Shown: positions 1 through 8,108, counted from the first letter of the stretch. The stretch: DNA of 64,000 nucleotides from Streptomyces griseorubiginosus (GCF_001514195.1 NZ_KQ948749.1:62001-126000), one strand, 5' to 3'. A program made the numbers and translations. The notes: a model not told the origin generated them from the sequence alone.

Positions 1-1
1 C

Positions 2-73
2 GACCTCGCAGACCGGATCGGGGTCAAGGGAGACCGTTACAACGAGCACCACATGTCCCTGGTGAACAGGTAG
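2..73 (+). CDS. aldo/keto reductase, C-terminal end (partial)
   Basis: Only the last 23 codons are inside the window. They read DLADRIGVKGDRYNEHHMSL and end VNR, then a TAG stop. The segment GDRYNEHHMSLV is the same as the C-terminus of the complete aldo/keto reductase at 16288-17274, so this is very probably the end of a second member of that NADPH-dependent reductase family. The catalytic Tyr/Lys/His part lies outside the window, so activity cannot be judged. The next gene converges on it. Confidence 0.75.
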   Translation, partial: DLADRIGVKGDRYNEHHMSLVNR

Positions 74-149
74 TCACCTCCGTCAAGCACGCACCGACCG
101 ATCCTGATCACCCGCTGCGCTGCGCCGATTGCGAAGACCGGAGCCTTCC

Positions 150-1055
150 CTACGGGCGCAGAAGCACCTTGCCGCGCGCATGGCCGGACTCGCTCAGCTC
201 GTGTGCCCTGGCGGCGTCGGCGAGCGGGAAGCTCTGGTCGACGCGTACGCGCAACCGACCGTCGGCGGCGAGGCGGGCGTACTCGGCGAGCTCCGGTCCG
301 AACCGCCGGCCCCCGATGGAGAAGGTGATGCCCAGCTCGAAGGCCCGCGGGTCGTTGGTGGTGACGATGCGGTCGGTGGTGCCGCCGCGCAACTCCACGG
401 AGACGTCCAGGGCATCCATGCCGGCGACGTCGTAGACGGCATCGACGCCCTGGGGGGCGACCCCGCGGACCCGGTCGAGGAGGCCGTCACCGTACGCCAC
501 GGGTATGGCGCCGAGAGAGCGCAGGAAGTCGTGGTTGGCCTCGGACGCCGTACCGATGACGGTGACGCCGCGCGCCACGGCGATCTGGACCCCGACGGAG
601 CCGACCACGCCCGCGGCGCCATGGACCAGCAAGGTCTCGCCCAGGCCCACCGCGAGTTCGCTGAGCACGCGGTCGGAGGTCTCGACAGCCACCGGCAGGG
701 CGGCGGCCGTCTCCCAGTCCAGGCCGACGGGCTTGAGCGCGAAGTCCGAGGCCAGGGCGTACTCGGCAGAGGCACCGGTGTCGGTCCAGACCATCACCTC
801 GTCACCGATCGACACACCTCTGACGCCTGCCCCCACCTCGTCGACGATGCCGGCTCCTTCCAGGCCGGGGACAGCCGGGAGGGACGCGGGACCCATCTGC
901 GGGGCACGGCCCTGGCGGATCTTGAAGTCGATGGGGTTGACGGCAGCGGCCACGATCTTCACTCGCACCTGCCCGGGTCCGGCGTGCGGTTCCGTCACCT
1001 CCGCCAGCCGCAGAACCTCCGGACCGCCGTACTCGTCGTAGGAGATCGCCTTCAT
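150..1055 (-). CDS. zinc-independent MDR NADP-dependent oxidoreductase
   Basis: The 301-residue protein starts MKAISYDEYGGPEVL and has the layout of quinone oxidoreductase-like medium-chain dehydrogenases. It has an N-terminal GroES-like part (NPIDFKIRQG, PAVPGLEGAGIV), a Rossmann nucleotide loop VHGAAGVVGSVGVQ near residues 145-160, and the usual C-terminal HELSESGHARGKVLLRP. There are no structural-zinc cysteines, as expected for this class. The frame stays open upstream for 74 more codons, but that stretch has no family similarity and would run into the regulatory dyad at 1155, so the ATG at 1055 is preferred. It is probably a cytosolic NADPH reductase of enones or quinones. It is divergent from the hybrid regulator at 1227, which is the obvious candidate to control it. 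The physiological substrate is unknown. Confidence 0.85.
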   Translation of the reverse strand: MKAISYDEYGGPEVLRLAEVTEPHAGPGQVRVKIVAAAVNPIDFKIRQGRAPQMGPASLPAVPGLEGAGIVDEVGAGVRGVSIGDEVMVWTDTGASAEYALASDFALKPVGLDWETAAALPVAVETSDRVLSELAVGLGETLLVHGAAGVVGSVGVQIAVARGVTVIGTASEANHDFLRSLGAIPVAYGDGLLDRVRGVAPQGVDAVYDVAGMDALDVSVELRGGTTDRIVTTNDPRAFELGITFSIGGRRFGPELAEYARLAADGRLRVRVDQSFPLADAARAHELSESGHARGKVLLRP

Positions 1056-1154
1056 GACTGTCACTTCCCGTCGTACTGATGGCTCGGTCCGCCGTGGCAG
1101 CGGCCGGTCGTGAACAACGCTTCCAGCCTCGGGCGCGGCGGCTCGGCCGCCGCC

Positions 1155-1188
1155 GTCCTTTCGGACAGTTCCAACTGACCGAAAGGAC
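1155..1188. promoter_or_regulatory. 34-bp dyad, probable operator between divergent genes
   Basis: The arms GTCCTTTCGG and CCGAAAGGAC enclose CAGTT-CC-AACTG. All positions pair except one A/A, which makes a near-perfect 34-bp inverted repeat. It lies 38 bp before the LuxR-type hybrid gene (1227) and 100 bp before the oxidoreductase start (1055). LuxR-family proteins bind dyads of about 20 bp, so autoregulation by the 1227 product is the simplest reading, but this is inference. Confidence 0.6.
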
Positions 1189-1226
1189 AATCCGGCGGGA
1201 GAGCCCTGCTGCCTACGCTGGCGGAC

Positions 1227-2474
1227 ATGGACCTGATGACAGCAGTCGAGCTGATCCAGGCGCCGCCGTCCGAGCATCTAACACGTCTGTCCTCCGCCCT
1301 GGCGGAGGCGATTCCGCACCGGGAGATCGTCCAGCTGGCCGGTAACGGCTCGTACGCACCGTTCAAGATCATCGGGGAGCCTCCCGGCCGGCCCGGCGTC
1401 GCTGTCACCGCCAGCGACGTTGCAGCCCTGCGGTCACTGGTGCCGTTGAAGGGAAGCTGGCAGGGGCGGGCATCGATGGCCGGCGTCGACATGCCCGTGC
1501 TCGTTCTGGCCGCCGACATGACGGGCCAGGGTGCGCTGTTGGTCCTCGTACGAACCGAGGACACCCCGGTACCGGAGGAGTACGTGACTCCGGCCCGGGC
1601 GCTGTGGGACCTGGTGACCGCGTACCGGGAGGGCCTGCGCAGCGAGCCGATGGCCGCGTCGTGTGTGGCCATCGCCGAACTTCGTGACGCGCACGGGGCC
1701 GCGCTCACCGCTCTGCTCGGCGTCCTGCGCGACCGCGCCCTGGACGACGCGAACGCCCGTGCACGCTCCGTCGACCTCGCCGTCTCGGCCGTCGCCGAAC
1801 TGCGGTCACGGGGCGAACTCGACCGGGTGCTGATGGAGGAGCGGGCCGGAAACGTCTTCGAGCGGCTGGCGGTGTCACTGCGCCAGATCCTGCGCGCCCG
1901 TGGCGTGCGGTTGGAACTGGGACCGTCCGACGCGGAGGACAGCACCGACCGGCTGCTGCCCGCGGACGTCACCCACACGGCGCTCGCCGTGGTCCGGGCC
2001 ACCGTGCACGCCTCCCTGGACGACCAGGTGCACGGCCTGGGCGGTGACAGGGAGCACCGCCTTCACATCGGCTGGAAGGTCGGCACGGACGAACTGCGCG
2101 CCACCGTGCGGGACAACGGGCCCGGCACTCTCACCCGCGGCGCCCTCGACTCCCGCCGCGTCACCGAGCGGCTGGCCCAGCTCGGAGGGCGGCTCGACGT
2201 GGACGCCGTACCGGGATGGGGCACGACGGTGACCTTCGAGATCCCTCTCTCGTCGTCCAGTACGCCCTGTCAGGACCCCCTGGCCAAGCTCGGCGCACGG
2301 GAGTTGGAGGTACTCGGGCATCTGGCCCGGGGCCGCCGCAACCGCGACATCGCCCAGACGCTGCACATCAGCGAGTCGACGGTGAAGTTCCACGTCGCCA
2401 GGATCATCGGCAAACTCGGCGTCAGCACCCGCGGGGAGGCGGCGGCGCTCGCCCATCAATGGGGCGCCGCGTAA
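1227..2474 (+). CDS. hybrid regulator: histidine-kinase-like module fused to LuxR DNA-binding domain
   Basis: The product has 415 residues. Residues 1-140 are a poorly defined N-terminal sensory-like part. Residues 150-225 resemble the dimerization helices of NarL-partner kinases, with a histidine at 156 in RDAHGAAL. Residues 245-340 form an HATPase-like domain with RDNGPG at 295-300 and GWGTTV at 330-335. The N-box is degenerate. Residues 353-412 are a clear LuxR/GerE helix-turn-helix (LGARELEVLGHLARG, STVKFHVARIIGKLGV). No receiver domain separates the two parts. The closest relative in the window is the protein at 5012-6211, with the same order of domains. TACGCT at 1213 would place transcription almost at the ATG, so the mRNA may be leaderless. 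It may control the divergent oxidoreductase through the dyad at 1155. Whether it binds ATP or autophosphorylates is unknown. Confidence 0.8.
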   Translation: MDLMTAVELIQAPPSEHLTRLSSALAEAIPHREIVQLAGNGSYAPFKIIGEPPGRPGVAVTASDVAALRSLVPLKGSWQGRASMAGVDMPVLVLAADMTGQGALLVLVRTEDTPVPEEYVTPARALWDLVTAYREGLRSEPMAASCVAIAELRDAHGAALTALLGVLRDRALDDANARARSVDLAVSAVAELRSRGELDRVLMEERAGNVFERLAVSLRQILRARGVRLELGPSDAEDSTDRLLPADVTHTALAVVRATVHASLDDQVHGLGGDREHRLHIGWKVGTDELRATVRDNGPGTLTRGALDSRRVTERLAQLGGRLDVDAVPGWGTTVTFEIPLSSSSTPCQDPLAKLGARELEVLGHLARGRRNRDIAQTLHISESTVKFHVARIIGKLGVSTRGEAAALAHQWGAA

Positions 2475-2593
2475 GAGTCGGCGGGTGAGCAGGGCGGCGA
2501 GACCCACACCATCACACCGAGAACCCCACCATCACGATGAGGGGGAACGCCTGCCTGGACGAACACCTGGCGAGCCATCTCTCCGGGGTCTTA

Positions 2594-3480
2594 CTGATCG
2601 TTTCAGAATGAACTGCTGTGTGGGTCTTGGAAGTTGGGCGTTGTGCCGACATGATCTGTTGGGTGTCCGCTGATCTTGTCCCTGATGACCTGTGGGAACG
2701 TGTGGCCCCGTTGTTGCCTGCTCGTCCGCCCAGGCGGCACCGGTATCCCGGGCGGTTGCCCGCAGATGACCGGGCTGCGCTGCGTGGCATCGTCTACGTG
2801 TTGTGCAAGAGCGTGAGCTGGCGGGACGTTCCGGCGGAACAGGTCGGCTGCAGCGGAGTGACGGCCTGGCGGCGTCTGCGGGACTGGACCGAAGCCGGCG
2901 TTTGGCCGCAACTGCATGAGGTGCTGCTGGCGGAGCTGCGGGCCGCGGGGCTGCTGGACATGGACGATGCAGCGATCGACGGCTCGCACGTCCGGGCGCT
3001 CAAAGGGGGGCTCACACCGGACCTTCGCCGGTCGACCGGGCCCGGCCCGGAAGCAAGCACCACGTGATAGTCGACCGGCATGGCACTCCGCTGGTCGTCT
3101 CGCTGACCAGCGGGAATCGTCACGATGTCACTCAGCTGATGCCCCTGCTGGACGCGATGCCCCGCATCCGCGGGGTTCGAGGGCGGCCACGTCACCGACC
3201 AGGCCGGCTGTTCGCCGACCGCGGCTACGACTACGACAAGTACCGCCGACTGCTCCGGGCCCGCGGCATCACAGCGAAGTTCGCCCGGAAAGGCACCGCA
3301 CACGGCTCCGGACTGGGAAAGACCCGCTGGGTCGTCGAGCGGACCTTCGCCTGGCTCCACCAGTTCAAGCGACTCCGGATCCGCTACGAGATACGCGCCG
3401 ACCTCCACCTCGGACTGCTCCAACTCGCCTGCAGCATCATCTGCTTGAGACGACTCCGAACCTCATTCTGAAACGATCAG
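2594..3480 (+). mobile_element. complete IS5-family insertion sequence, 887 bp
   Basis: Perfect 18-bp terminal inverted repeats CTGATCGTTTCAGAATGA lie at 2594-2611 and, inverted, at 3463-3480. TTA flanks both ends (2591-2593 and 3481-3483), which fits the three-base T-N-A target duplication of IS5-group elements. The inside holds one transposase in two overlapping frames. Both ends and both transposase parts look intact, so the element may still be active. An identical single inverted repeat occurs at 9824-9841. Confidence 0.92.
2651..3471 (+). CDS. IS5-family transposase, two frames joined by -1 frameshift
   Basis: The first frame (about 2651-3067) gives the N-terminal IS5 domain (DLVPDDLWERVAPLLP) and the first catalytic aspartate in AIDGSHVRALKGG. 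The second frame ends at 3471. Read from about 3010 it gives HTGPSPVDRARPGSKHHVIV and then the rest of the DDE domain, with FADRGYD (second Asp) and VVERTFAW (Glu). The frames differ by -1 and meet at the run AAAGGGGGG at 3002-3010, a typical slippery site for programmed -1 frameshifting in this group. The joined product is about 273 residues. The ATG at 2651 is chosen because family similarity begins at ICWVSADLVPDD. A second in-frame ATG at 2618 lies too near the inverted repeat. Confidence 0.88.
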
Positions 3481-3518
3481 TTAGAAGAGCCCGGAGCCGG
3501 GTTGGAGAGAATCTCGGC

Positions 3519-4220
3519 ATGGTGATGGCACGGCACTGGTACTCCTCGTCCCCTGTCGTGGACGGGCAACCGCTCCTGGGTGAGCCGGGTTTCTGGCCCG
3601 CGTACTTGGCGGACCTGGCCGAGGGGTTCATGCCGGAGGCTTTCGGATCGGACGCGGGTGACGCGGACGCCATGCTCGACAGGCTCCACGACCGGTCGGC
3701 GTGGCCGATGTTCACGGTGCCGCTGACCGGCGGCTTCACGATCGTCGTGCACGTCAACAGCGGCGAGGAGTTCACGACCACGGACTACTTCCTCACCCAT
3801 CCCGACTGGAGCCAGGATCTGGTCCTGGCCAGCGACGATCAGGACCGCATCGGCCCAGGGCTGTGCTGGCCCGAGCTCGCCGTCCTGCTGCAGGCACCAC
3901 CGAGTGCCGCAGGCGTTACCGACCCGCACGCCCGTCTCCTCCTTCTCTTGCCTGTTCTCGGCGACGCGGCGGTTCCGGAGGAGGCCGTGACGGCGGTGGG
4001 CGAGGCGCTTGTCGCTCAGAGTGTGCCCGCGGCGAGCGAGGCGTTGGCCAGACGCCTGCTTCAGGGGAACCCCATGTGGGGTGTCGAGGACTGGTGGTTC
4101 GACGAGGACGAGCAGAGCTGGCTCTGCGACGGCGATCACAGCCCGCGCAAGATCCCTCTCGGCGACCACCTGTCCCCGCAACAGCGAGCCGCCCTCGAAG
4201 CCTGTCTCACTCCCCGCTGA
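3519..4220 (+). CDS. hypothetical protein, 233 residues
   Basis: The ATG at 3519 (another at 3525) follows GGAGAGA and opens a frame with strong G/C third positions. The product is acidic and soluble, with many tryptophans and aspartates, and has no signal peptide or membrane segment. It begins with HWYSSSPVVDGQPLLGEPGFWP and ends in WWFDEDEQSWLCDGDHSP. I do not recognise a family with confidence. The look is that of the uncharacterised SUKH/Imm-type soluble proteins common in actinomycetes, but there is no motif to prove it. The insertion sequence ends 38 bp upstream, so any native promoter has probably been separated from the gene. Confidence 0.65.
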   Translation: MVMARHWYSSSPVVDGQPLLGEPGFWPAYLADLAEGFMPEAFGSDAGDADAMLDRLHDRSAWPMFTVPLTGGFTIVVHVNSGEEFTTTDYFLTHPDWSQDLVLASDDQDRIGPGLCWPELAVLLQAPPSAAGVTDPHARLLLLLPVLGDAAVPEEAVTAVGEALVAQSVPAASEALARRLLQGNPMWGVEDWWFDEDEQSWLCDGDHSPRKIPLGDHLSPQQRAALEACLTPR

Positions 4221-4225
4221 CCTTC

Positions 4226-4400
4226 TCAAGCGGCGTCGACAACAGCCTCGGAAGCAGAAATCCCGAAGGCGAGCGACTCGTCGTAGGCCGTGCCCTGCTT
4301 CAGGCAGTGGTAGGGCTGTCCGATCACGCGGTTGACGAGGTTGCGCTGGGCGGCCGAGGCCCGGCATGCGTCAGGCATCCGCCCAGTGCCCAGCGCCCAC
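4226..4400 (-). pseudogene. IS110-family transposase C-terminal remnant
   Basis: The minus-strand frame reads MPDACRASAAQRNLVNRVIG followed by QPYHCLKQGTAYDESLAFG. This matches the typical end of IS110 transposases, where a conserved stretch of the NRLVGILHGCLKTRTxYDE type closes the protein. The frame is open further upstream to 4786, but that part has no family similarity. No DEDD catalytic half and no element ends are visible, so this is a dead fragment. Confidence 0.5.
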
Positions 4401-5011
4401 GTGACCGCCACCACCAGTCGCACCGAACGAACGCTCCGAGATGCACCCGCTCCTGCGGATCGCTCACACCTACGGATCAGGCATGCGTATGCCCGTGGAG
4501 TGGTCAGTTCCCCGAGATCACAGCATCTTGTTGTCAATGAAGTAACCTGAGATGAGTCAAACACTTGATAGGTGCACGTGTGCATGTTTCCTCCATGGAG
4601 TTCACCGCCCCCGGTCATCTGGGACGGCAAAAACTGCCCCTGCCCGGTGGGGAGACAGCGGGCGGCAGCCGTGTCGGTCAGGCCCCTTAGGAGCAGGCTG
4701 CGACGGCGTTCCCGGGAGCGGGCGCGTTCGGCGCCGTAGAGCCGGGCCCACCGCGTCCGGCACACGTTCGGAGTGTGCGTAGTCACCTTCGACGGCCGCG
4801 CCGCCTCGCCGACGAGGAACGCACCTCGCGAGCGCGATCAGCGCCCTCCGCAGCTGTGGCCGGCCGTCGAGCTCCTCCGACACGGCAGCCGGAGACCAGG
4901 GCGGTACGGAAGCCTGCCCGCAGCCGCGCGAGAACGATGATCGCACCCGCCCAAGATGAGCCGGACTGCTCTCCGGAGAGTCGCAACCGGCCGAGTGAGG
5001 AGGAGTTCACG
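4401..5011. other. gene-free stretch between IS110 remnant and second hybrid regulator
   Basis: Long frames here have the composition of shadows or relic sequence and no recognisable product. The only structured element is the 17-bp MarR-type box at 4555-4571, followed by the small dyad TGCAC-GT-GTGCA at 4572-4583. The promoter of the gene at 5012 must lie in this stretch, but I cannot place it. Confidence 0.5.
4555..4571. promoter_or_regulatory. orphan MarR-type operator, identical to the one at 53618
   Basis: AGTCAAACACTTGATAG here is the same over 17 bp as the box between the SDR gene and the MarR gene at 53.6 kb. The core TCAA..CACTTGA is an imperfect dyad. A match of this length by chance in a 70%-GC window is very unlikely, the more so as the box is AT-rich. 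The nearest downstream gene is the hybrid regulator at 5012, 440 bp away. The box may be functional or may be carried by the relic DNA around it. Confidence 0.6.
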
Positions 5012-6211
5012 GTGACCGGAGACTGGGTACTGGAGTTGGCCACAGCCGCCGCCGACGAGGTCCTGCCACGCCTGTCGGCGGTGGTCCGCGAAGAGGTCCC
5101 TCACCGCTGGGCCGCTGTCCTGGTCGCCGGACGAATCAGCGTCACACCGCACAACGGCGACCGCCGGCCGAGCGCCGCCGAACTGGCCGCGCTGGACGCG
5201 GCGGCGGTACCCGGTCAGCCCTGGCACAGGCCGGTCACCATCGGAGGCACCACGCGCCCAGCCTTGGTGGCGGCCACCGCCGGCCCCAGGGCATCCGGCA
5301 GTCTGCTCGTCCTGGCCGACGCCGACGACACCCAGCACGCCTACCCGATGGTGCAGCGATGCTGGGAGATCGCGGCGGCTCTGCTCTCCCGCTCCGATTC
5401 CCCACCGACCACCGCGGCAGAACGCTTCTTCGCCGGAGAGCACGCCAAGCAGCTCCTTCTCGCCCGTGACACCCACGCCGCCACGCTCAAGGCACTCCTG
5501 ACAACCCTGCGCTCCCGGGAGCTCGACGACTCCCGGGCCCGCCGGGCGGCAACCGACATGGCCTCCACCGCCCTGACCGCGCTGCAGGCCGCTTCCTCCG
5601 CCCAGGAATGCACCGTCCAACGCGCCTTCTCCCTGCTCACCGAGCAACTGCGGCCTCTGGTGCTCCACGCCGAGGTGAACCTGGAGACTGTGCCACCCGC
5701 CACCGCCGACAGGATCCTTCCGGGCCCGGTGGGTCAGGCCGCCACCGCCTTGTCCCGCGGCTGCGTGCTCGTCATGCTGGAGCACACCCACCCTCGTCGG
5801 ATCCGTGTGGCGTGGCAGGTGACCGACGACCAACTGTCGGTGGACGTTCGGGACGACGGTGACTGCGCACAGTTTCCGCTGAACCTGGCGGAATACCGGA
5901 TGCGCGAACGCCTGGCCCCTCTCGGTGGCGACTTCAGCATGGCAACCGTTCCCGGCTGGGGCACCACGATCACCGCCCGCCTCCCGCTCGCCCTGCCGCC
6001 CAGCACTGATGTCGAGTTGCTGCGCGAGCTCAGCCCACGCGAAATCACGGTGATGGCGGAACTCGTCCGGGGCCTGACCAACCAGCAGATCGCCGAACAG
6101 CTGCACGTCACCGAACACACCGTCAAGTTCCACGTCCGGCAGATCCTCTCCAAACTGGGCGTACACACCAGGGGAGAAGCCGCTGCCCTGGGGCGCGCGG
6201 CACGCTTCTGA
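5012..6211 (+). CDS. hybrid regulator: degenerate kinase-like module plus LuxR domain (paralogue)
   Basis: This is a paralogue of the protein at 1227 with the same order: N-terminal sensory-like part, kinase-like helices with H155 in ARDTHAATL, HATPase-like domain with VPGWGTTITARLPL, and C-terminal LuxR helix-turn-helix (LSPREITVMAELVRGLTNQQ, HTVKFHVRQILSKLGVHTRG). The ATP-lid region is degraded: VRDDGDC replaces the RDNGPG of the paralogue, so ATP binding is doubtful. The GTG at 5012 is chosen because AGGAGGAG sits 7 nt upstream. Earlier in-frame ATGs (4775, 4937) would add a basic tail without similarity. With this start the protein has 399 residues. It may be a transcription factor that uses the ATPase fold as a ligand or dimer domain. 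Target genes are unknown. Confidence 0.78.
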   Translation: MTGDWVLELATAAADEVLPRLSAVVREEVPHRWAAVLVAGRISVTPHNGDRRPSAAELAALDAAAVPGQPWHRPVTIGGTTRPALVAATAGPRASGSLLVLADADDTQHAYPMVQRCWEIAAALLSRSDSPPTTAAERFFAGEHAKQLLLARDTHAATLKALLTTLRSRELDDSRARRAATDMASTALTALQAASSAQECTVQRAFSLLTEQLRPLVLHAEVNLETVPPATADRILPGPVGQAATALSRGCVLVMLEHTHPRRIRVAWQVTDDQLSVDVRDDGDCAQFPLNLAEYRMRERLAPLGGDFSMATVPGWGTTITARLPLALPPSTDVELLRELSPREITVMAELVRGLTNQQIAEQLHVTEHTVKFHVRQILSKLGVHTRGEAAALGRAARF

Positions 6212-6731
6212 CAGGTGGTCAGGCCGGCGAGAGGTTCATGAGCCTCGTGAAGAGGGCCTGCGCGACAACCACGCCCTCGCCCTCCTGCCCCGGGCTCGTC
6301 GTCCAACCCCCTACAGAGCGCTCCCCACATCCCGAGACCGATCGCCGCTCTGCCGTCGGCGGCCGCACTGGTCGGCGAGTTCGAGTGCCTCGTGACCGCT
6401 CCCCACTGACCGCGCGGGGTCGGCTCCGCCCGGATGAGCAGGTTCAAAGTCCCACTGACGCTGCGAAGTTACAGGTCACGATGGTGTGACCGGCCAGTGC
6501 GTTGCGGCGAAGGGAGTCCCTGTTCAATGCGCAGGGGCACGGTCCGGCTCCAGAACTCGGTGGTCCGGGCAGGCACCTCGGCATGAGCTTCCCGTCGCGG
6601 CGTCACCGAGAGGAAGTTCACCCCTGATCATCGCGGGCGCCAGACACTTCTCCGTGGTCGTCGCCTTGACCGCATCGTCGGCCGCTTCATGAGGAAGGTC
6701 ATCCGTCCTACCTCGCGCATAGAATCTGCCC
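6212..6731. other. intergenic stretch, no gene recognised
   Basis: These 520 bases follow the second hybrid regulator and precede the MarR gene. The open frames are short and show no family similarity. I see no strong hairpin or repeat. The MarR promoter should be near its right end. Confidence 0.5.
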
Positions 6732-7295
6732 ATGGCCAACAACCGCCCTGTGAAGCGGACCCGCAGCGCACCCGCAGGCGACCGCAGCCCCGGTGCGCAA
6801 GCCGAGCCGGCAGGGGGCAGCGAGGCCGCGGAGCCGATCCGGTGGCTGAGCGAGGAGGAGCTCCATGCCTGGATGGCCCTGGCCGGCATGGTCGCCAAGC
6901 TGCCCGCGGCACTGGATCGACAGCTCCAACGCGACGCCGGCCTCACGCACTTCGAGTACCAGGTCCTCGTAGGACTGTCCCGGGCCCCCGAGCGCACCCT
7001 TCGCATGAGCGAGCTGGCCAACTTCACCGGAGGTCAACTGCCGCGTCTGTCGCAGGTCGCGACCCGCATGGAGCGACGCGGCTGGCTCACCCGCCGCCCC
7101 GACCCCACCGACGGCCGTTACACCCTGGCCTCCCTGACCGACGAAGGCACGGCAAAGCTGGAGGTCAGCGCCCCGGGCCACGTCGCCGCGGTCCGCGGCC
7201 TCATCTTCGACAGCCTCTCCCCCACGCAGGTGCGTCAGATGACCCAGATTGCGCAGCGCATCGCGCAGACGGCTGGCAGCGACGAGTTCCGCTGA
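6732..7295 (+). CDS. MarR-family transcriptional regulator
   Basis: The product has 187 residues. A low-complexity N-terminal tail of about 40 residues precedes a typical MarR domain: LTHFEYQVLVGLSRAPERTL, the recognition-helix region LANFTGGQLPRLSQVATRME, and the wing RRGWLTRRPDPTDGRYTLASLTDEG. The DxR of the wing (DPTDGR) is present. No cysteine suitable for OhrR-type redox sensing is seen. The gene is co-directional with the GlcG/HbpS-like gene at 7569. Between the two are three related palindromes over a promoter, so repression of that gene by this protein is the natural inference. Confidence 0.88.
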   Translation: MANNRPVKRTRSAPAGDRSPGAQAEPAGGSEAAEPIRWLSEEELHAWMALAGMVAKLPAALDRQLQRDAGLTHFEYQVLVGLSRAPERTLRMSELANFTGGQLPRLSQVATRMERRGWLTRRPDPTDGRYTLASLTDEGTAKLEVSAPGHVAAVRGLIFDSLSPTQVRQMTQIAQRIAQTAGSDEFR

Positions 7296-7334
7296 GCCTG
7301 AGGCCGTGACATCCCGGTCCAGGCGCGAGATTTG

Positions 7335-7414
7335 CACTTCACGCGTGAAGTGAATTTTTCGACGAATCACTTGCATCGTGAAGTGACGCCCCTATATAAC
7401 TTCATGCATGAAGT
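7335..7414. promoter_or_regulatory. three MarR-type palindromic operators
   Basis: Site 1 is the perfect 18-bp palindrome CACTTCACGCGTGAAGTG (7335-7352). Site 2 is TCACTTGCATCGTGAAGTGA (7367-7386), with perfect outer TCACTT/AAGTGA arms. Site 3 is the perfect 16-bp ACTTCATGCATGAAGT (7399-7414). The shared half-site is ACTTCA/TGAAGT. Sites 2 and 3 straddle the predicted promoter. The arrangement suggests tight, possibly cooperative repression by the adjacent MarR protein. Confidence 0.8.
7371..7400 (+). promoter_or_regulatory. predicted sigma-70-type promoter of the GlcG/HbpS-like gene
   Basis: TTGCAT (7371-7376) and TATAAC (7395-7400) are separated by 18 bp, and TATATA at 7393 is an alternative -10. 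The -35 lies inside operator 2 and the -10 touches operator 3, so a bound MarR protein would block polymerase. The leader to the ATG at 7569 would be about 160 nt. Confidence 0.6.
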
Positions 7415-7568
7415 GATCGGGAGCGCGCGGCGGCCCCCACTCCATCGCCACCGTCGGACCATGCGTCCATGGCCGCGGGCAACAACCCGCCCGTCGACGC
7501 GGGCAGGACGCCCGAGAGCGACCCCGAGATCCGTAAGAGCCTTCCGTACAGAGATGTAGGAGCAAGCC

Positions 7569-8108
7569 ATGACAGAGGAATCCGTCAACACCCTGGCCAC
7601 GAGACGCGGCATGCTCGGAATAGCGGGGGCGGTAGCGGGCGGACTTGCTGTCGGCCAGATGGCTGCCGGCAGCGCCTCGGCCGCCACCGGCAGCGGTGGA
7701 TCGATCGCGACGCGGACGATCAGCCTGGCCCAGGCTCAGCGGCTCGCCGAGGCCGCCGTCCGCTACGTGCGGGACCACCCCGCGCTTCCGCCCATGTATG
7801 TGGTGGTCATCGACTCCGCCGGCGAAGCCAAGGCGTCCCTTCGCATGGACAACAACAGCACGGCGGCGGCCGCGTTGGTACCGCACAAGGCACACACCGC
7901 GCGCACCTACCGGACCGCTACCGCCGACCTGGCCGCCAACATCAAGGACCCGGCCCAGATCGCCTCCCATGTCGCCGCCGGCGCCAGCCTGCTGGCCGGC
8001 GGTCGACCGATCTTCGAGAACAATCAGTTCATCGGCGCCCTCGCCGTCGGCGGAGGCACCCCGGCCCAGGACGACGAGGTAGCCCGCGCCGCGCTGAGCG
8101 CACTCTGA
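7569..8108 (+). CDS. Tat-exported GlcG/HbpS-like heme-binding family protein
   Basis: The product has 179 residues. The N-terminus has a twin-arginine leader: TRRGMLGIAG, a hydrophobic alanine/glycine stretch, and a cleavage-like AAGSASA near residue 38. The mature part (about 45-179) is a GlcG/HbpS domain with ISLAQAQRLAEAAVRYVRD, PPMYVVVIDSAGEAKASLRM, PHKAHTARTYRT, and the closing GALAVGGGTPAQDDEVARAAL. HbpS of Streptomyces is an extracellular heme-binding stress-signalling protein, while other members are small-molecule binding proteins of unknown role. Tat export implies folding before secretion. The start is supported by AGGAGCAAGCC just upstream. The MarR operators at 7335-7414 indicate inducible expression, perhaps by an aromatic or oxidant ligand. 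Confidence 0.82.
   Translation: MTEESVNTLATRRGMLGIAGAVAGGLAVGQMAAGSASAATGSGGSIATRTISLAQAQRLAEAAVRYVRDHPALPPMYVVVIDSAGEAKASLRMDNNSTAAAALVPHKAHTARTYRTATADLAANIKDPAQIASHVAAGASLLAGGRPIFENNQFIGALAVGGGTPAQDDEVARAALSAL

Noticed and set aside
2916..4220. Reading the hypothetical protein as a 434-residue product starting inside the insertion sequence
   Set aside because: The first 200 codons are the transposase gene in another frame; coding character of this frame begins at 3519 after the IS end.
4226..4786. A 186-residue minus-strand protein over the IS110 remnant
   Set aside because: Only the last 50 or so residues resemble anything (IS110 C-terminus); the rest is basic, cysteine-rich text without similarity.
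4838..6166. A 442-codon minus-strand frame opposite the second hybrid regulator
   Set aside because: The plus strand carries a good ribosome site and a conserved LuxR domain; the minus frame has no recognisable domain.
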